A DNA stretch of 64,000 nt from Microbacterium galbinum (GTDB lineage: Bacteria > Actinomycetota > Actinomycetes > Actinomycetales > Microbacteriaceae): positions 434,001 through 498,000 of the forward strand of contig NZ_JAHWXM010000002.1 in assembly GCF_023091225.1 (NCBI RefSeq). The letters run 5' to 3'. Both the position numbers and the translations under genes were made by a program. Below the pieces are notes generated by a model. That model was given only the letters and a program-made list of their open reading frames with translations. It had not been told where the DNA came from and did no database searches. Position 1 is the first letter of the stretch; each line of letters starts with the position of its first letter. Below, one piece after another: positions 37,364 to 46,061 of this stretch.

Positions 37364-37874
37364 CGTTTCCGGAGGCCGCTTCCCCGAGGTCGTACACCCA
37401 CTCGTTGATCTCGAGCGACGCTCCGCGGAACTCCTCGACGAGCGATCCGACCTGGGCGAATCCCGCGCGACGGCACACGGCGTTCGATGCGGCGTTGTCG
37501 ACGCCAGGGAAGGCCGTGAGCATCCGCCGCTCCCCCGCCTCGGCCCGCGCCTGCGCCACGACCAGCGCGACCGCGCGTGCGGCGATCCCGCGACCCTGCG
37601 CCTCGGGCAGCACGAACCACCCCGTCTCCCACGCGTCGGTGTCGCGCCAGCGAACCGGCCAGAAGCCGATCGACCCGACCGGAAGCCCACCCTCGAGGAT
37701 CACCGACATGTGCGCCTCGCCCGAGGCGTTCAGGCGCAGGTAGCGCGCGTGGCGCTCCTCGACCTGGGCATCGGTCTCGGAGCCGTTCAGGTGCGACGTC
37801 ATCGCGGGCGCATTGGCCCGGTGCAGGAGCGGCAGGTCGCCGGAACCCCAGGGGCGCAGAGTGAGCTCGTCCAT
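37359..37874 (-). CDS. GNAT-family N-acetyltransferase
   Basis: A 171-residue protein of the RimJ/RimL-like acetyltransferase type. The acetyl-CoA loop is PEAQGRGIAARAVALVVAQA (the Q/R-x-x-G-x-G/A motif), preceded by VGSIGFWPVRW and followed by the usual NAASNAVCRRAGFAQVG that closes the fold. The acceptor is unknown. The start at 37874 (MDELTLRPWG) was chosen because GGAAAG sits eight bases upstream and the fold begins directly; an upstream in-frame GTG would add 11 unrelated residues. Confidence 0.9.
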   Translation of the reverse strand: MDELTLRPWGSGDLPLLHRANAPAMTSHLNGSETDAQVEERHARYLRLNASGEAHMSVILEGGLPVGSIGFWPVRWRDTDAWETGWFVLPEAQGRGIAARAVALVVAQARAEAGERRMLTAFPGVDNAASNAVCRRAGFAQVGSLVEEFRGASLEINEWVYDLGEAASGNA

Positions 37875-38139
37875 CCCCGGAGCTTTCCACGGACCACGGA
37901 CACGCACCAGAGCGACGCATCACCGCGGCATCAGCGCAGGCCAGCCGCAAGAACTCCGCAAGAACGATAGGCACGGCGACCGCACAGGTGCATGATGTAG
38001 TTTCCTGCGGGAGCGTATGGGGCGCTCGCGCAGCACAGCAGAACCGAAGACAGCAGGAAGCACGACAGCAGGCGCACCGCGCGACCGGGAGGCGCGACGC
38101 CGGCGGTGGTGAACCGACGAACTTACTGGGGGTAAGTCG

Positions 38140-38772
38140 ATGAGCAGCATCGAAACCACACACATCGGCGAAGGAAAACAGCTCCTCGCAGACGAGGTGT
38201 TCCACCACATCGGCCAGCAGATCATCGACGGGGTGATGGAGCCGGGCCACCGCATCCGCGACGTCACCGTCGCCGACGAGCTCCACGTCTCGCGCACGCC
38301 CGTTCGCGAGGCCCTGCAGCGCCTCGAACGTCTGGGACTGGTCACGATGTATCCGAGCCGCTACACCGAGGTCACGCTCGTCACACCCGAGATCGTGCTC
38401 GGCACGCTCGAGTTCGCCGGCTACCAGGCGGGCGTCTCCGCGCGCATGGGCGTGCCCAAACTGACCGAGGTCGAGCGCGCCTACCTGGCGGGACTCGTCG
38501 AGCGGCTGCACACCACGCTCGATGATGCCGCGAAGACGTCCGAGGGCCGGTGGGCGGTCTTCTCGTACCTCACGCACCGCGCGGGCAACCCCCAGCACAG
38601 CGCCCTCGTCAACGACTCGAGCATCGCGCTGTTCCGCAACCTCCGCAACTGGGTGGTGCCCGTCGAAGACCGCGCGCACATGACGCAGGTCTACGCCGAC
38701 TTCCGCTATGCGGTGGAACGGGGAGACGGCGACGACGCCGAGCGTCTCGCCCGCGCCATGTACTACGTCTGA
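38140..38772 (+). CDS. GntR-family (FCD-type) transcriptional regulator
   Basis: A 210-residue DNA-binding protein. The winged helix-turn-helix is at about 25-75, with VADELHVSRTPVREALQRLE being the classic GntR recognition region. The C-terminal part is all-helical, as in the FadR/FCD effector-binding subgroup, but it lacks an obvious full set of metal-binding histidines, so the ligand is unclear. GGGGG lies 8 bases before the ATG. No operon partner on the same strand; the 265 bases upstream, between it and the GNAT gene, are a divergent promoter region in which I could not assign elements. Confidence 0.88.
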   Translation: MSSIETTHIGEGKQLLADEVFHHIGQQIIDGVMEPGHRIRDVTVADELHVSRTPVREALQRLERLGLVTMYPSRYTEVTLVTPEIVLGTLEFAGYQAGVSARMGVPKLTEVERAYLAGLVERLHTTLDDAAKTSEGRWAVFSYLTHRAGNPQHSALVNDSSIALFRNLRNWVVPVEDRAHMTQVYADFRYAVERGDGDDAERLARAMYYV

Positions 38773-38799
38773 CGTCAGCGGGGCGGACCGCCGCCCGCG

Positions 38800-39822
38800 T
38801 CACCCGGCGGCTCGCCACCCTCTCGCCCAGCGGTCGAGCCGCCGATACGCGTCCTCGCGTGCGTCGTGCGCCGAGAGGAACACGTCGTGCAGCGCACCGT
38901 CGATCCGCTCGACGGTGACCGACGGCCCGAGGCGCAGCGCGGCGCGGGCGATGTCCTCGACGACGAGCACGGTATCCGCCCGCGTGAGCTCGTCGGACCA
39001 CCGCGTCGGCGACGCGAATCGCGCCGACAGCAGCACGCACACCGGTGCCGTGATCGACAACCCCGCCGCGACCGTGCGGTGGCCGCTGAGGATCGCGTGC
39101 AACCAGCCGGCGTGCACGGCCATGGTCTGCTGCGGGCGCCAGCGGAGGTCGACCTCCATCGGGTCGTCGGGATCGGCCACCGCCTCCTGCGCCCGACTGT
39201 AGAAGCCGAGATCGATCTGCGGTGCAGCATCGAGCGGGCGCAGCCGCGCCTGCAGCTCGACCATCGGCGCGATCGCCGCGCGCGCCGCCGCGAACTGGAA
39301 CTCCAACCACGGACTGTTGAGGATCACGGCATCCGCCATCCCCGGATGCCGTGACGCCCAGAGGCTCAGCGTCAGCCCGCCCGTCGAGTGTCCGAGCAGC
39401 ACGAGGCGCCGAGCCGACGCCGCGGCATCCGCTCCCCGCCCCATCGCGTCGAGCGCCGCGGCGATGTCCTCGTCGTAGGTCGCGAGGTCTGTCACGTACC
39501 CGGGCGTCTGCCCGTCGCGCAGGCTGCGCCCGTACTTGCGCAGATCCAGCGCGAAGAACCGCGCGCCGCGCGAGGTCCAGAACCGTGCGAGACGCTTCTG
39601 GAAGAAGTAGTCCGACCAGCCGTGCACGTAGAGCACGTCGACATCGTGCAGGAGCGGCAGCCGTCCCCGCAGGCGCTCCCACCACCCGACGGATGCCGGG
39701 AGCGCGCGCACCAGGGTCGCGACGACCGGGCCCTGGTCGTCGTCGGCGAGCGGCAGCGTCAGCTGCTCGAACTCGTCGCCGAGGACGTCGGGGATCCAGT
39801 GCGTGGAGCCGGTGTCAGCCAT
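38800..39822 (-). CDS. Alpha/beta hydrolase (monoglyceride-lipase/lysophospholipase-like)
   Basis: A 340-residue serine hydrolase. The nucleophile elbow is GHSTGG in LVLLGHSTGGLTLSLWAS; VLYVHGWSDYF is the oxyanion region; the catalytic histidine lies in DGALHDVFLSAHD near the C-terminus. No signal peptide, so cytoplasmic. The substrate is not deducible. The ATG at 39822 follows TAGCCT by six bases (leaderless). Confidence 0.87.
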   Translation of the reverse strand: MADTGSTHWIPDVLGDEFEQLTLPLADDDQGPVVATLVRALPASVGWWERLRGRLPLLHDVDVLYVHGWSDYFFQKRLARFWTSRGARFFALDLRKYGRSLRDGQTPGYVTDLATYDEDIAAALDAMGRGADAAASARRLVLLGHSTGGLTLSLWASRHPGMADAVILNSPWLEFQFAAARAAIAPMVELQARLRPLDAAPQIDLGFYSRAQEAVADPDDPMEVDLRWRPQQTMAVHAGWLHAILSGHRTVAAGLSITAPVCVLLSARFASPTRWSDELTRADTVLVVEDIARAALRLGPSVTVERIDGALHDVFLSAHDAREDAYRRLDRWARGWRAAG

Positions 39823-39828
39823 GCGGCC

Positions 39829-39834
39829 AGGCTA
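39829..39834 (-). promoter_or_regulatory. Leaderless -10 element for the hydrolase at 38800
   Basis: TAGCCT six bases before the ATG at 39822. Confidence 0.55.
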
Positions 39835-39846
39835 TCCGAGGGCGAC

Positions 39847-41220
39847 TCACTCCCCGCGGGAGACGCGCACCATCTCGTCACGCGGCACGACCTTGACGCG
39901 CGCCCGCTCGTGCGGAGCACCCAGGGCGATCTCGTGCTCGTCGAGGCGGTGCCAGCCGTCGAGATCGGTCCACTTCACGTCGCGCTCCTCGAGCAGCGCC
40001 GGGATGGCCTCCTCCGAGGGGTCCTCCGGGTGCCACCACGAGCCCTGGTCGTTGATGATGTGACGCACGGTCTCCATCGCGTCGGACTTGGTGTGGCCGA
40101 TGAGCCCGACCGGTCCGCGCTTGATCCAGCCGGTCGCGTAGATGCCGGGAACCTTCTCGTTCGAGTCCTTCGCGAGCACCTGCCCCTCGCGGTTCGGGAT
40201 CACCCCGTGCTTCTTGTCGAAGGGCACGCCGGGCAGCGGCGAGCCGAAGTAGCCGATCGCGCGGTACAGCGCCTGGATCGGCAGCTCGCGCATCTCGCCG
40301 GTGCCGATCGCGCCGCCCTGCCCGTCGGGCTGGGTGCGCTCGTAGACGAGCGCCGCGACGCGACCGGTGTCGTCGGTGCGCACCTCGACCGGGCGCGCCC
40401 AGAAGTGCAGGTGCAGGCGACGGGATGCCGTTCCGCCGGCGTTGTTGACTGAGTCGAGCTTGCGCCACGACTGCAGGATGCGGTCGATGACCATGACCTG
40501 CTTGTTGCTCGCGACGGCATCCTTGGCGGCATCGTCGTAGTCGAAGTCCTCGTCGTAGACGACCATGTCGACGTCGCGCAGCTCGCCGAGCTCGCGCAGC
40601 TCGAGCGGGGTGAACTTCACCTGCGCCGGGCCCCGGCGTCCGAAGACGTGCACGTCGGTGACCGCGCTGGACTTCATGCCCTCGTAGACGTTCTCGGGCA
40701 CCTCGGTGACGAGCAGGTCCTCGGCGTGCTTGGCGAGCATGCGCGACACGTCGAGCGCGACGTTGCCGTTGCCGAGCACGGCGACGGATGCCGCGTCGAG
40801 CGGCCACTCGCGCGGCACGTCGGGGTGCCCGTCGAACCAGCTGACGTAGTCGGCCGCACCGTAGGAGGCGACCGCGTCGATGCCGGGGATGTCGAGAGAG
40901 GTGTCGCGGATCGCGCCGGTCGCGAAGATCACGGCGTTGTAGTGCTTCTTGAGGTCGTCGAGGGTGATGTCCTCGCCGAAGCGCACGTTGCCGAACAGGC
41001 GGATGTCCCCGCGGTCGAGCACATCGCGCAGCGCGTTGATGATGCCCTTGATGCGGGGGTGATCGGGGGCGACGCCGTAGCGGACCAGACCATAGGGCGC
41101 CGGCAGCTGCTCGAACAGGTCGATCGAGACGTCGAACTTGCGCTCGGCCTTCAGCAGCAGGTCGGCCGCGTAGATCCCGGCGGGTCCTGCACCGACGATG
41201 GCCAGTCTGAGCTTGGTCAT
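39847..41220 (-). CDS. Ferredoxin/NADP+ reductase, FprA type
   Basis: A 457-residue FAD- and NADP(H)-dependent oxidoreductase close to Mycobacterium FprA and mammalian adrenodoxin reductase. The FAD Rossmann motif is VGAGPAGIYAADLL at residues 9-22, the NADP-binding motif VLGNGNVALDVSRML, and the C-terminal FAD contact GWIKRGPVGLIGHTKSDA. It moves electrons between NADPH and ferredoxin in the cytoplasm; the partner ferredoxin is not in the window. AAAGGA lies seven bases before the ATG. It follows the polyprenyl synthase gene after 63 bases on the same strand. Confidence 0.94.
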   Translation of the reverse strand: MTKLRLAIVGAGPAGIYAADLLLKAERKFDVSIDLFEQLPAPYGLVRYGVAPDHPRIKGIINALRDVLDRGDIRLFGNVRFGEDITLDDLKKHYNAVIFATGAIRDTSLDIPGIDAVASYGAADYVSWFDGHPDVPREWPLDAASVAVLGNGNVALDVSRMLAKHAEDLLVTEVPENVYEGMKSSAVTDVHVFGRRGPAQVKFTPLELRELGELRDVDMVVYDEDFDYDDAAKDAVASNKQVMVIDRILQSWRKLDSVNNAGGTASRRLHLHFWARPVEVRTDDTGRVAALVYERTQPDGQGGAIGTGEMRELPIQALYRAIGYFGSPLPGVPFDKKHGVIPNREGQVLAKDSNEKVPGIYATGWIKRGPVGLIGHTKSDAMETVRHIINDQGSWWHPEDPSEEAIPALLEERDVKWTDLDGWHRLDEHEIALGAPHERARVKVVPRDEMVRVSRGE

Positions 41221-41283
41221 GGAGGTCCTTTCGTATGCCGTCGCGTGAGCCGCACAGCCGCGCCCGTCCGGACGCGGCGCCGG

Positions 41284-42345
41284 TCAGCTGGAGCGTTCGG
41301 CGAGGGTCTCGGCGAAGCGCGTCAGCGCCTCGCGCACGGTGCCCCGGGGCAGCGGTGCGAGCGCGGCGATCGCGTCGCGCGTCCACGTCAGGGCGAGATC
41401 GAGGGTCTTCTGCGTCGCCGAGTGGTCGCGCAGCTCGGCGAGCGGTCCGTCGAGGATCGCGGGGTCCTCGCCGTCGGCGATGCGCACGACTCCTGCGTCG
41501 ATGCGGGCGGCGAGGCCGGTGGCATCCGCGTCGTCCTGCGCCTTCAGCAGCAGGTACGGCATGGTGGGCACGCCCGCGCGCAGGTCGGTGCCGGGGACCT
41601 TGCCGGTATCCTCCGGCTTGGCCGACAGGTCGATGACGTCGTCGAGCAGCTGGAACGCCACGCCGATCTTCTCGCCGTAGACCCGCAGCGGCTCCTCGTA
41701 CTCGCTCGGCGCGTTCGAGAAGATCACCCCGCCCTGCGTCGCGGCGGCGATCAGCGAGCCGGTCTTGTCGGCGAGCACCTGGATGTAGAACTCGATGGGG
41801 TCGTCGTCGGGCTGCGCGCCGAGCGTCTCGTGCATCTGCCCCAGGACGAGGCGCTCGAACGTGTCGGCCTGCAGGCGGATCGCCCGCTCGCCGAGACGCG
41901 ACATGAGCTGGCTAGCCCGCGAGAAGAGGATGTCACCGGTGAGGATGGCGATGTTGTTTCCCCACACGGCGTGTGCGGCGGGAACCCCGCGGCGGCGGTC
42001 GGCTCCGTCCATGACGTCGTCGTGGTAGAGCGAGCCGAGGTGCGTGATCTCGAGCGCCTTGGCGACGTCGATCACCTTCTCGGTGTTGCCGTCGCCGAGC
42101 TGGGCGGCGAGGAGCGTCAGCACCGGACGGATGCGCTTGCCCCCGGCCTCGTACAGGTACCGGCTCGCGGCGTCGGCGAGGGGATCGGCGACGCGCACGT
42201 CTTCGGCCAATCCGGTCTCGACGAGCTCGAGCCCGTCTTCGATCGCGCGCGCGACGCGCCGCGCCGCAGGACCGATGAAGACACGGTCGCTGAAACCCAG
42301 ACGGCTCGCCAGTCGCGATCCCGGGGCTACGGGGCTCGAAGTCAC
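41284..42345 (-). CDS. Long-chain polyprenyl diphosphate synthase (menaquinone side chain)
   Basis: A 353-residue trans-prenyltransferase. The first aspartate-rich motif is in LYHDDVMDGADRRRG and the second is LLDDVIDLSAK; GGKRIRPVLTLLAAQLG is the conserved N-terminal substrate region. Small residues before the first motif fit a long product (hepta- to nonaprenyl). Its place next to menG, menF and menD points to the menaquinone side chain. GTG start at 42345 is fixed by TAGGCT six bases upstream. Confidence 0.93.
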   Translation of the reverse strand: MTSSPVAPGSRLASRLGFSDRVFIGPAARRVARAIEDGLELVETGLAEDVRVADPLADAASRYLYEAGGKRIRPVLTLLAAQLGDGNTEKVIDVAKALEITHLGSLYHDDVMDGADRRRGVPAAHAVWGNNIAILTGDILFSRASQLMSRLGERAIRLQADTFERLVLGQMHETLGAQPDDDPIEFYIQVLADKTGSLIAAATQGGVIFSNAPSEYEEPLRVYGEKIGVAFQLLDDVIDLSAKPEDTGKVPGTDLRAGVPTMPYLLLKAQDDADATGLAARIDAGVVRIADGEDPAILDGPLAELRDHSATQKTLDLALTWTRDAIAALAPLPRGTVREALTRFAETLAERSS

Positions 42346-42351
42346 GTTGTC

Positions 42352-42357
42352 AGCCTA
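42352..42357 (-). promoter_or_regulatory. Leaderless -10 element for the polyprenyl synthase
   Basis: TAGGCT six bases before the GTG at 42345. Confidence 0.6.
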
Positions 42358-42365
42358 CCGTCGTC

Positions 42366-43097
42366 TCAGGCGGGCTTTCGCGCCCGGTGCAGGGCGACGA
42401 TCCCGAAGGTGAGGTTGCGGTACGCGACGTCGATCCAGCCGGCCTCGCGGATCCATTCGGCCAGGCGCTTCTGATCGGGCCAGGCCGCGATCGACTCGTT
42501 GAGGTAGTCGTAGGCGTCGCCGTTGGTGCCGGCGACGCGGGCGACGCGCGGCAGCACCTGCGCGTTGTAGAAGCGGTAGGCGCCGCGGAAGAGCGGAGCG
42601 GGCGGCGTGGAGAACTCGTTGATCACGAGACGCCCGCCCGGCTTGGTGACGCGGAACAGCTCGCGCAGCGCCTTCTTCGGGTCGTTGACGTTGCGCAGCG
42701 CGTACGACATGGTGACGGCGTCGAACTCGTCGTCGCCGAACGGCAGCGCGGTGGCGTCGGCCTGCACGAAGGAGAGGTTGCGCATCGACCCGTGGCGGCG
42801 CTCGCCCTCGGCGAGCATGCCCGGCGAGAAGTCGGCGGCGACCACCCGGGCGCCGCTGCGGGCGAGGGATGCCGACGACGACGCCGTGCCCGCCCCCAGA
42901 TCGAGGATGCGCTCCCCCGGCTTCGGCGCGACGGCGCGCGTCGTCGCCGCTCGCCACAGCACGTCGTTGCCGAAGGTCATGGCGGTGTTCGTGCGGTCGT
43001 ACCCGGCCGCCACCTGGTCGAACATGCCGCTGACGCGCGCGGGGTCCTTGCCGAGATCGGCGCGGTTGGGCTCGCTGCGGGGGTCGTTCGAGGTCAC
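42366..43097 (-). CDS. menG: Demethylmenaquinone methyltransferase (MenG/UbiE)
   Basis: Catalyses the last step of menaquinone synthesis, methylating demethylmenaquinone with S-adenosylmethionine. The 243-residue protein has the SAM motif ILDLGAGTASSS, the UbiE signatures DRTNTAMTFGNDVLWRAAT and MSYALRNVNDPKKALRELFR, and KPGGRLVINEFSTP. GTG start at 43097 follows TAGACT by six bases, so it is leaderless and separately transcribed from its neighbour at 41284 even though only 20 bases separate them. Confidence 0.96.
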   Translation of the reverse strand: MTSNDPRSEPNRADLGKDPARVSGMFDQVAAGYDRTNTAMTFGNDVLWRAATTRAVAPKPGERILDLGAGTASSSASLARSGARVVAADFSPGMLAEGERRHGSMRNLSFVQADATALPFGDDEFDAVTMSYALRNVNDPKKALRELFRVTKPGGRLVINEFSTPPAPLFRGAYRFYNAQVLPRVARVAGTNGDAYDYLNESIAAWPDQKRLAEWIREAGWIDVAYRNLTFGIVALHRARKPA

Positions 43098-43103
43098 CGG
43101 ATC

Positions 43104-43109
43104 AGTCTA
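43104..43109 (-). promoter_or_regulatory. Leaderless -10 element for menG
   Basis: TAGACT six bases before the GTG at 43097. Confidence 0.6.
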
Positions 43110-43700
43110 GGCGTCGGGTCTGTGCGCATTCTGCGGGTTGACAGGGTCGAACCCGTGCAGGTCGAACGACTCGAGCAGGTCGAGCCATCGATCCGCGGTC
43201 GCATCGTCGAAGGGCGCGACCCGGGCACGCACCCGCTCCTCGAGGTCGAGCGCCAGCGCCTCCAGTCGCACCATGATCTCGGCCGGATACCCGTAGCGCG
43301 CGCTGTGCTCTGCCCACTCGTCACGGTCGTCGACCCAGGTGCCGCGCTCGCCCTCGACGCGCACGACGTCGAGATCCATGTCGATGCCGGTCGCGAGCAG
43401 CGGATCATCGCTCCAGCGCACGTCCCAACCGAGATCGACGTAGATGCGCATGCCCTTCGAGTGCCCCCGGTTCACCGTCAGGGCGAAGTCGCCCTGGTGC
43501 GGGATCAGGGTCACGTTCGGGCCGCCGGCGAGGTAGTCCCGCCCCGGACGACTGCTGCGCCATCCGGCGGGCTGCCCCACCCAGTCACCCCAGGCATCCG
43601 CCCCGAGGTACACGCTCTCGTGGCGCCAGTGCGGAGACCCGTCCCACTTTCGCCACTGCACGATCATCGGGGTTCCCACGGCGGGACGGGCATCGCTCAT
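43107..43700 (-). CDS. DUF402 domain protein
   Basis: A 197-residue cytoplasmic protein of the DUF402 (FomD-like) family: early Trp/Arg-rich WRHESVYLGADAWGDWVGQP, then the core RIYVDLGWDVRWSDDPLLAT, MDLDVVRVEGERGTWVDDRD, whose clustered aspartates form the metal site of characterised DUF402 nucleotide phosphatases such as FomD. The exact substrate is unknown. It starts at 43700 behind a leaderless -10 and is transcribed away from menF. Its stop lies inside the menG promoter region. Confidence 0.88.
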   Translation of the reverse strand: MSDARPAVGTPMIVQWRKWDGSPHWRHESVYLGADAWGDWVGQPAGWRSSRPGRDYLAGGPNVTLIPHQGDFALTVNRGHSKGMRIYVDLGWDVRWSDDPLLATGIDMDLDVVRVEGERGTWVDDRDEWAEHSARYGYPAEIMVRLEALALDLEERVRARVAPFDDATADRWLDLLESFDLHGFDPVNPQNAHRPDA

Positions 43701-43706
43701 GCGCTC

Positions 43707-43730
43707 AGCCTAGAACGCAGAGATTAGGCT
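43707..43730. promoter_or_regulatory. Divergent leaderless promoter pair (DUF402 / menF)
   Basis: TAGGCT on the minus strand (43712-43707), six bases before the ATG at 43700, and TAGGCT on the plus strand (43725-43730), six bases before the GTG at 43737. The two hexamers are only 12 bases apart and point outward, so the -35 region of each lies in the other's coding start. Confidence 0.65.
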
Positions 43731-43736
43731 GGAGCC

Positions 43737-44996
43737 GTGAGCAGCGCGCTGGTCGTGGAGACCCGAGAGATCGATCCGATCGAAGACCTCCTGGCATCGG
43801 CCTCCCCCTCCCGCCCCCTCGCCTGGCTGCGCCGCGGCGACGGCATCGTGGCCGTCGGCGAGCCCCTGCGCGAGCTGCGTGCCTCGGCCGGAGCGAACGG
43901 CCTGCGCAGCGCCGCCCTCGCCACCGCCTGGCGCCGCCTCGCCTCCACCGCGCGCATCGACGACCCGGTCGGCCTGCCCGGCACCGGGCTCGTCGCCTTC
44001 GGCGCCCTCGCGTTCGACGAGCGCTCGTCGAGCGACAGCGTGCTGGTCATCCCCTCGCAGGTGATCGGACGCCACGGCGACCGGTTCTGGCGCACGACCA
44101 TCGGATACGCCGACGAGAACGCGGATGCCGTCGCCCCGAGCACCGTCGCGGATCACCCGTACGGACCGCACTGGGCCGGCACCGTCGGCCCCGGTGCGCA
44201 GACGCCCCAGGGCTACCAGGACTCGGTGCGCCAGGCGCTCGGCCGGATCGCCGCGGGTGAGCTGAGCAAGGTCGTGCTCGCGCGCGACCTCACCGGCAGC
44301 ATCCCCGCAGGCTCCGACCTGCGCCGTCTCGTGCGCGCACTGTCGACCGGATACCCCGACACGTGGGCGTTCGCGGTCGACGGATTGATCGGCGCGAGCC
44401 CCGAGACCCTCGTCACGGTGCACGAGCGCACGGTCACCGCGCGCGTGCTCGCGGGCACCGCGGGTCGCGGAGCGGATGCCGACGCCGACACCGCGGTCTC
44501 GGCCGCCCTCGCTTCGAGCACCAAGGACCTCGACGAACATCAGTACGCGGTGCAGAGCGTGCTCGCCTCGCTGCGCCCGCACACCCGGGCGCTGGCGGCG
44601 AGCGAGCAGCCGTTCCTGCTGAAGCTGCCGAACCTGTTCCACCTCGCGACCGACGTGGAGGGCGAGCTGGCGGAGGGCGAATCAGCGCTCGACCTGGTCG
44701 GGGCGCTGCATCCGACCGCGGCCGTGGCCGGCACCCCGACGACGATCGCCATCGGCGTGATCCGCGAGCTGGAGCCCTTCGACCGCGGGCGCTACGCGGG
44801 CCCGGTCGGATGGGTGGATGCCACGGGCAACGGCGAGTGGGCGATCGCGCTGCGCTGCGCCCAGTTCACCGCGACCGACGACGACATCGCCGTGACCGCG
44901 TATGCGGGCGCGGGCATCGTCGCAGGCTCCGACCCCGAGTCGGAGCTGCTCGAGACCCGGGTGAAGTTCCGCCCTCTGGTCGACGCCCTGGCCTGA
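43737..44996 (+). CDS. menF: Isochorismate synthase
   Basis: Converts chorismate to isochorismate for menaquinone. The 419-residue chorismate-binding enzyme has the conserved core KVVLARDLTG, FAVDGLIGASPETLVTVHER, RVLAGTAGRG, then STKDLDEHQYAVQSVLASLR and a C-terminal VTAYAGAGIVAGSDPESELL with metal-binding glutamates. A salicylate-pathway (EntC-like) role is possible, but the menD and menG neighbours favour MenF. GTG start at 43737 behind a TAGGCT hexamer. Confidence 0.93.
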   Translation: MSSALVVETREIDPIEDLLASASPSRPLAWLRRGDGIVAVGEPLRELRASAGANGLRSAALATAWRRLASTARIDDPVGLPGTGLVAFGALAFDERSSSDSVLVIPSQVIGRHGDRFWRTTIGYADENADAVAPSTVADHPYGPHWAGTVGPGAQTPQGYQDSVRQALGRIAAGELSKVVLARDLTGSIPAGSDLRRLVRALSTGYPDTWAFAVDGLIGASPETLVTVHERTVTARVLAGTAGRGADADADTAVSAALASSTKDLDEHQYAVQSVLASLRPHTRALAASEQPFLLKLPNLFHLATDVEGELAEGESALDLVGALHPTAAVAGTPTTIAIGVIRELEPFDRGRYAGPVGWVDATGNGEWAIALRCAQFTATDDDIAVTAYAGAGIVAGSDPESELLETRVKFRPLVDALA

Positions 44997-45022
44997 ACGG
45001 GCCTCAGCGCCGCCCGCGGGGC

Positions 45023-45865
45023 TCAACTCGCGGCGAGCCTCTTCTTCTCGACCTCGACGTCGAAGTCGGCGACCGGCCACTGCGGGTCGATGTCCTCCAG
45101 CGCCGCGAGCAGCAGTTCCTGCACCGCGAGGCGCGCGTACCATTTGCGGTTCGCGGGTACGACGTGCCAGGGCGCGATCTCGGTCGAGGTGCGCTCGAAC
45201 ACCGTCTGATACGCCCGCATGTACTCGGGCCAGACGAGCCGCTCGTCGACGTCGCCGGGGTTGTACTTCCAGTGCTTGTCGGGGCGCTCGAGACGTTCCA
45301 TGAGCCGCGACTTCTGCTCTTCGGGCGAGATGTGCAGCATGACCTTCACGATGCGGATGCCGGAGGCCGCGGCATCCGCCTCGAACGCGTTGATCCCGTC
45401 GTAGCGCCGCTCGATCTCCTCGGGCGGCGCGAGGGCCCGCACGCGCCCGATCAGCACGTCCTCGTAGTGCGAGCGGTCGAAGACGCCGATGAACCCGGGC
45501 TCGGGCAGCCGCTTCTCGATGCGCCAGAGGAAGTCGTGCGCGCGCTCCTCGTCGGTCGGGGCCTTGAACGCCGCGAGCGAGACGCCCTGCGGGTCGACCC
45601 CGCCCACGACGTGCCGCACGATGCCGCCCTTGCCCGCCGAGTCCATGGCCTGCAGCACGAGCAGCACGGCATCCGTCGCGGTGCCGGTGCGACTCTCGGC
45701 GAACAGGCGCTCCTGCAGATCGTTGAGTGCGACCAGTCCCTCGGCGAGGTCGCGGGCGCCGTCGGCTTTGTGCCCGTGATAGCCGGGGGTGCTCTCGGCG
45801 TCGACGTCGTCGAGACGGAAGCCGTCGCCGACGCGGAGGGTCTCGGTCCACTGGTGAGCGTTCAT
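45023..45865 (-). CDS. PPK2-family polyphosphate:nucleotide phosphotransferase
   Basis: A 280-residue kinase that uses polyphosphate to phosphorylate nucleotides (or the reverse). The Walker A region is VLQAMDSAGKGGIVRHV and Walker B is FDRSHYEDVLIGRV, followed by the lid arginines and KHWKYNPGDVDERLVWPEYM, diagnostic of the PPK2 family of about 280 residues. The start at 45865 (MNAHQWTETLR) is preferred; codons further upstream read through a palindrome and tandem repeats. The upstream CATCAT is a weak leaderless -10 at the same six-base spacing. Confidence 0.92.
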   Translation of the reverse strand: MNAHQWTETLRVGDGFRLDDVDAESTPGYHGHKADGARDLAEGLVALNDLQERLFAESRTGTATDAVLLVLQAMDSAGKGGIVRHVVGGVDPQGVSLAAFKAPTDEERAHDFLWRIEKRLPEPGFIGVFDRSHYEDVLIGRVRALAPPEEIERRYDGINAFEADAAASGIRIVKVMLHISPEEQKSRLMERLERPDKHWKYNPGDVDERLVWPEYMRAYQTVFERTSTEIAPWHVVPANRKWYARLAVQELLLAALEDIDPQWPVADFDVEVEKKRLAAS

Positions 45866-45925
45866 CTGCTCATGATGGCCGAGTCGCGGGCATCCGCGCA
45901 CGTGTCGATCTGCACCGATCGGTGG

Positions 45926-45961
45926 GAAATGTCGGTCACCGGGCGGCAGAACCGACATTTC
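45926..45961. repeat. Inverted repeat downstream of menD
   Basis: GAAATGTCGGT (45926-45936) and its exact complement ACCGACATTTC (45951-45961), with a 14-base loop. May be a terminator for menD or a REP-type element. Confidence 0.6.
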
Positions 45962-46000
45962 GCGCCGGTCGGTGGGCATGGGCAGCGAGCGGTGGGGCTC

Positions 46001-46048
46001 CGCGGACGAGACACTCCGCGGGCGAGACGCTTCGCGGGCGAGACGCTC
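46001..46048. repeat. Three tandem 16-bp units
   Basis: Consensus CGCGGRCGAGACRCTY at 46001, 46017 and 46033; the last two units differ by one base and the first by three. Between menD and the PPK2 gene, non-coding. Confidence 0.75.
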
Positions 46049-46061
46049 AGCGCGCGGCACC

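Noticed and set aside
45866..46060. Longer N-terminus for the PPK2 protein
   Set aside because: It would translate the palindrome and the tandem repeats into Arg/Pro-rich sequence unlike the family.
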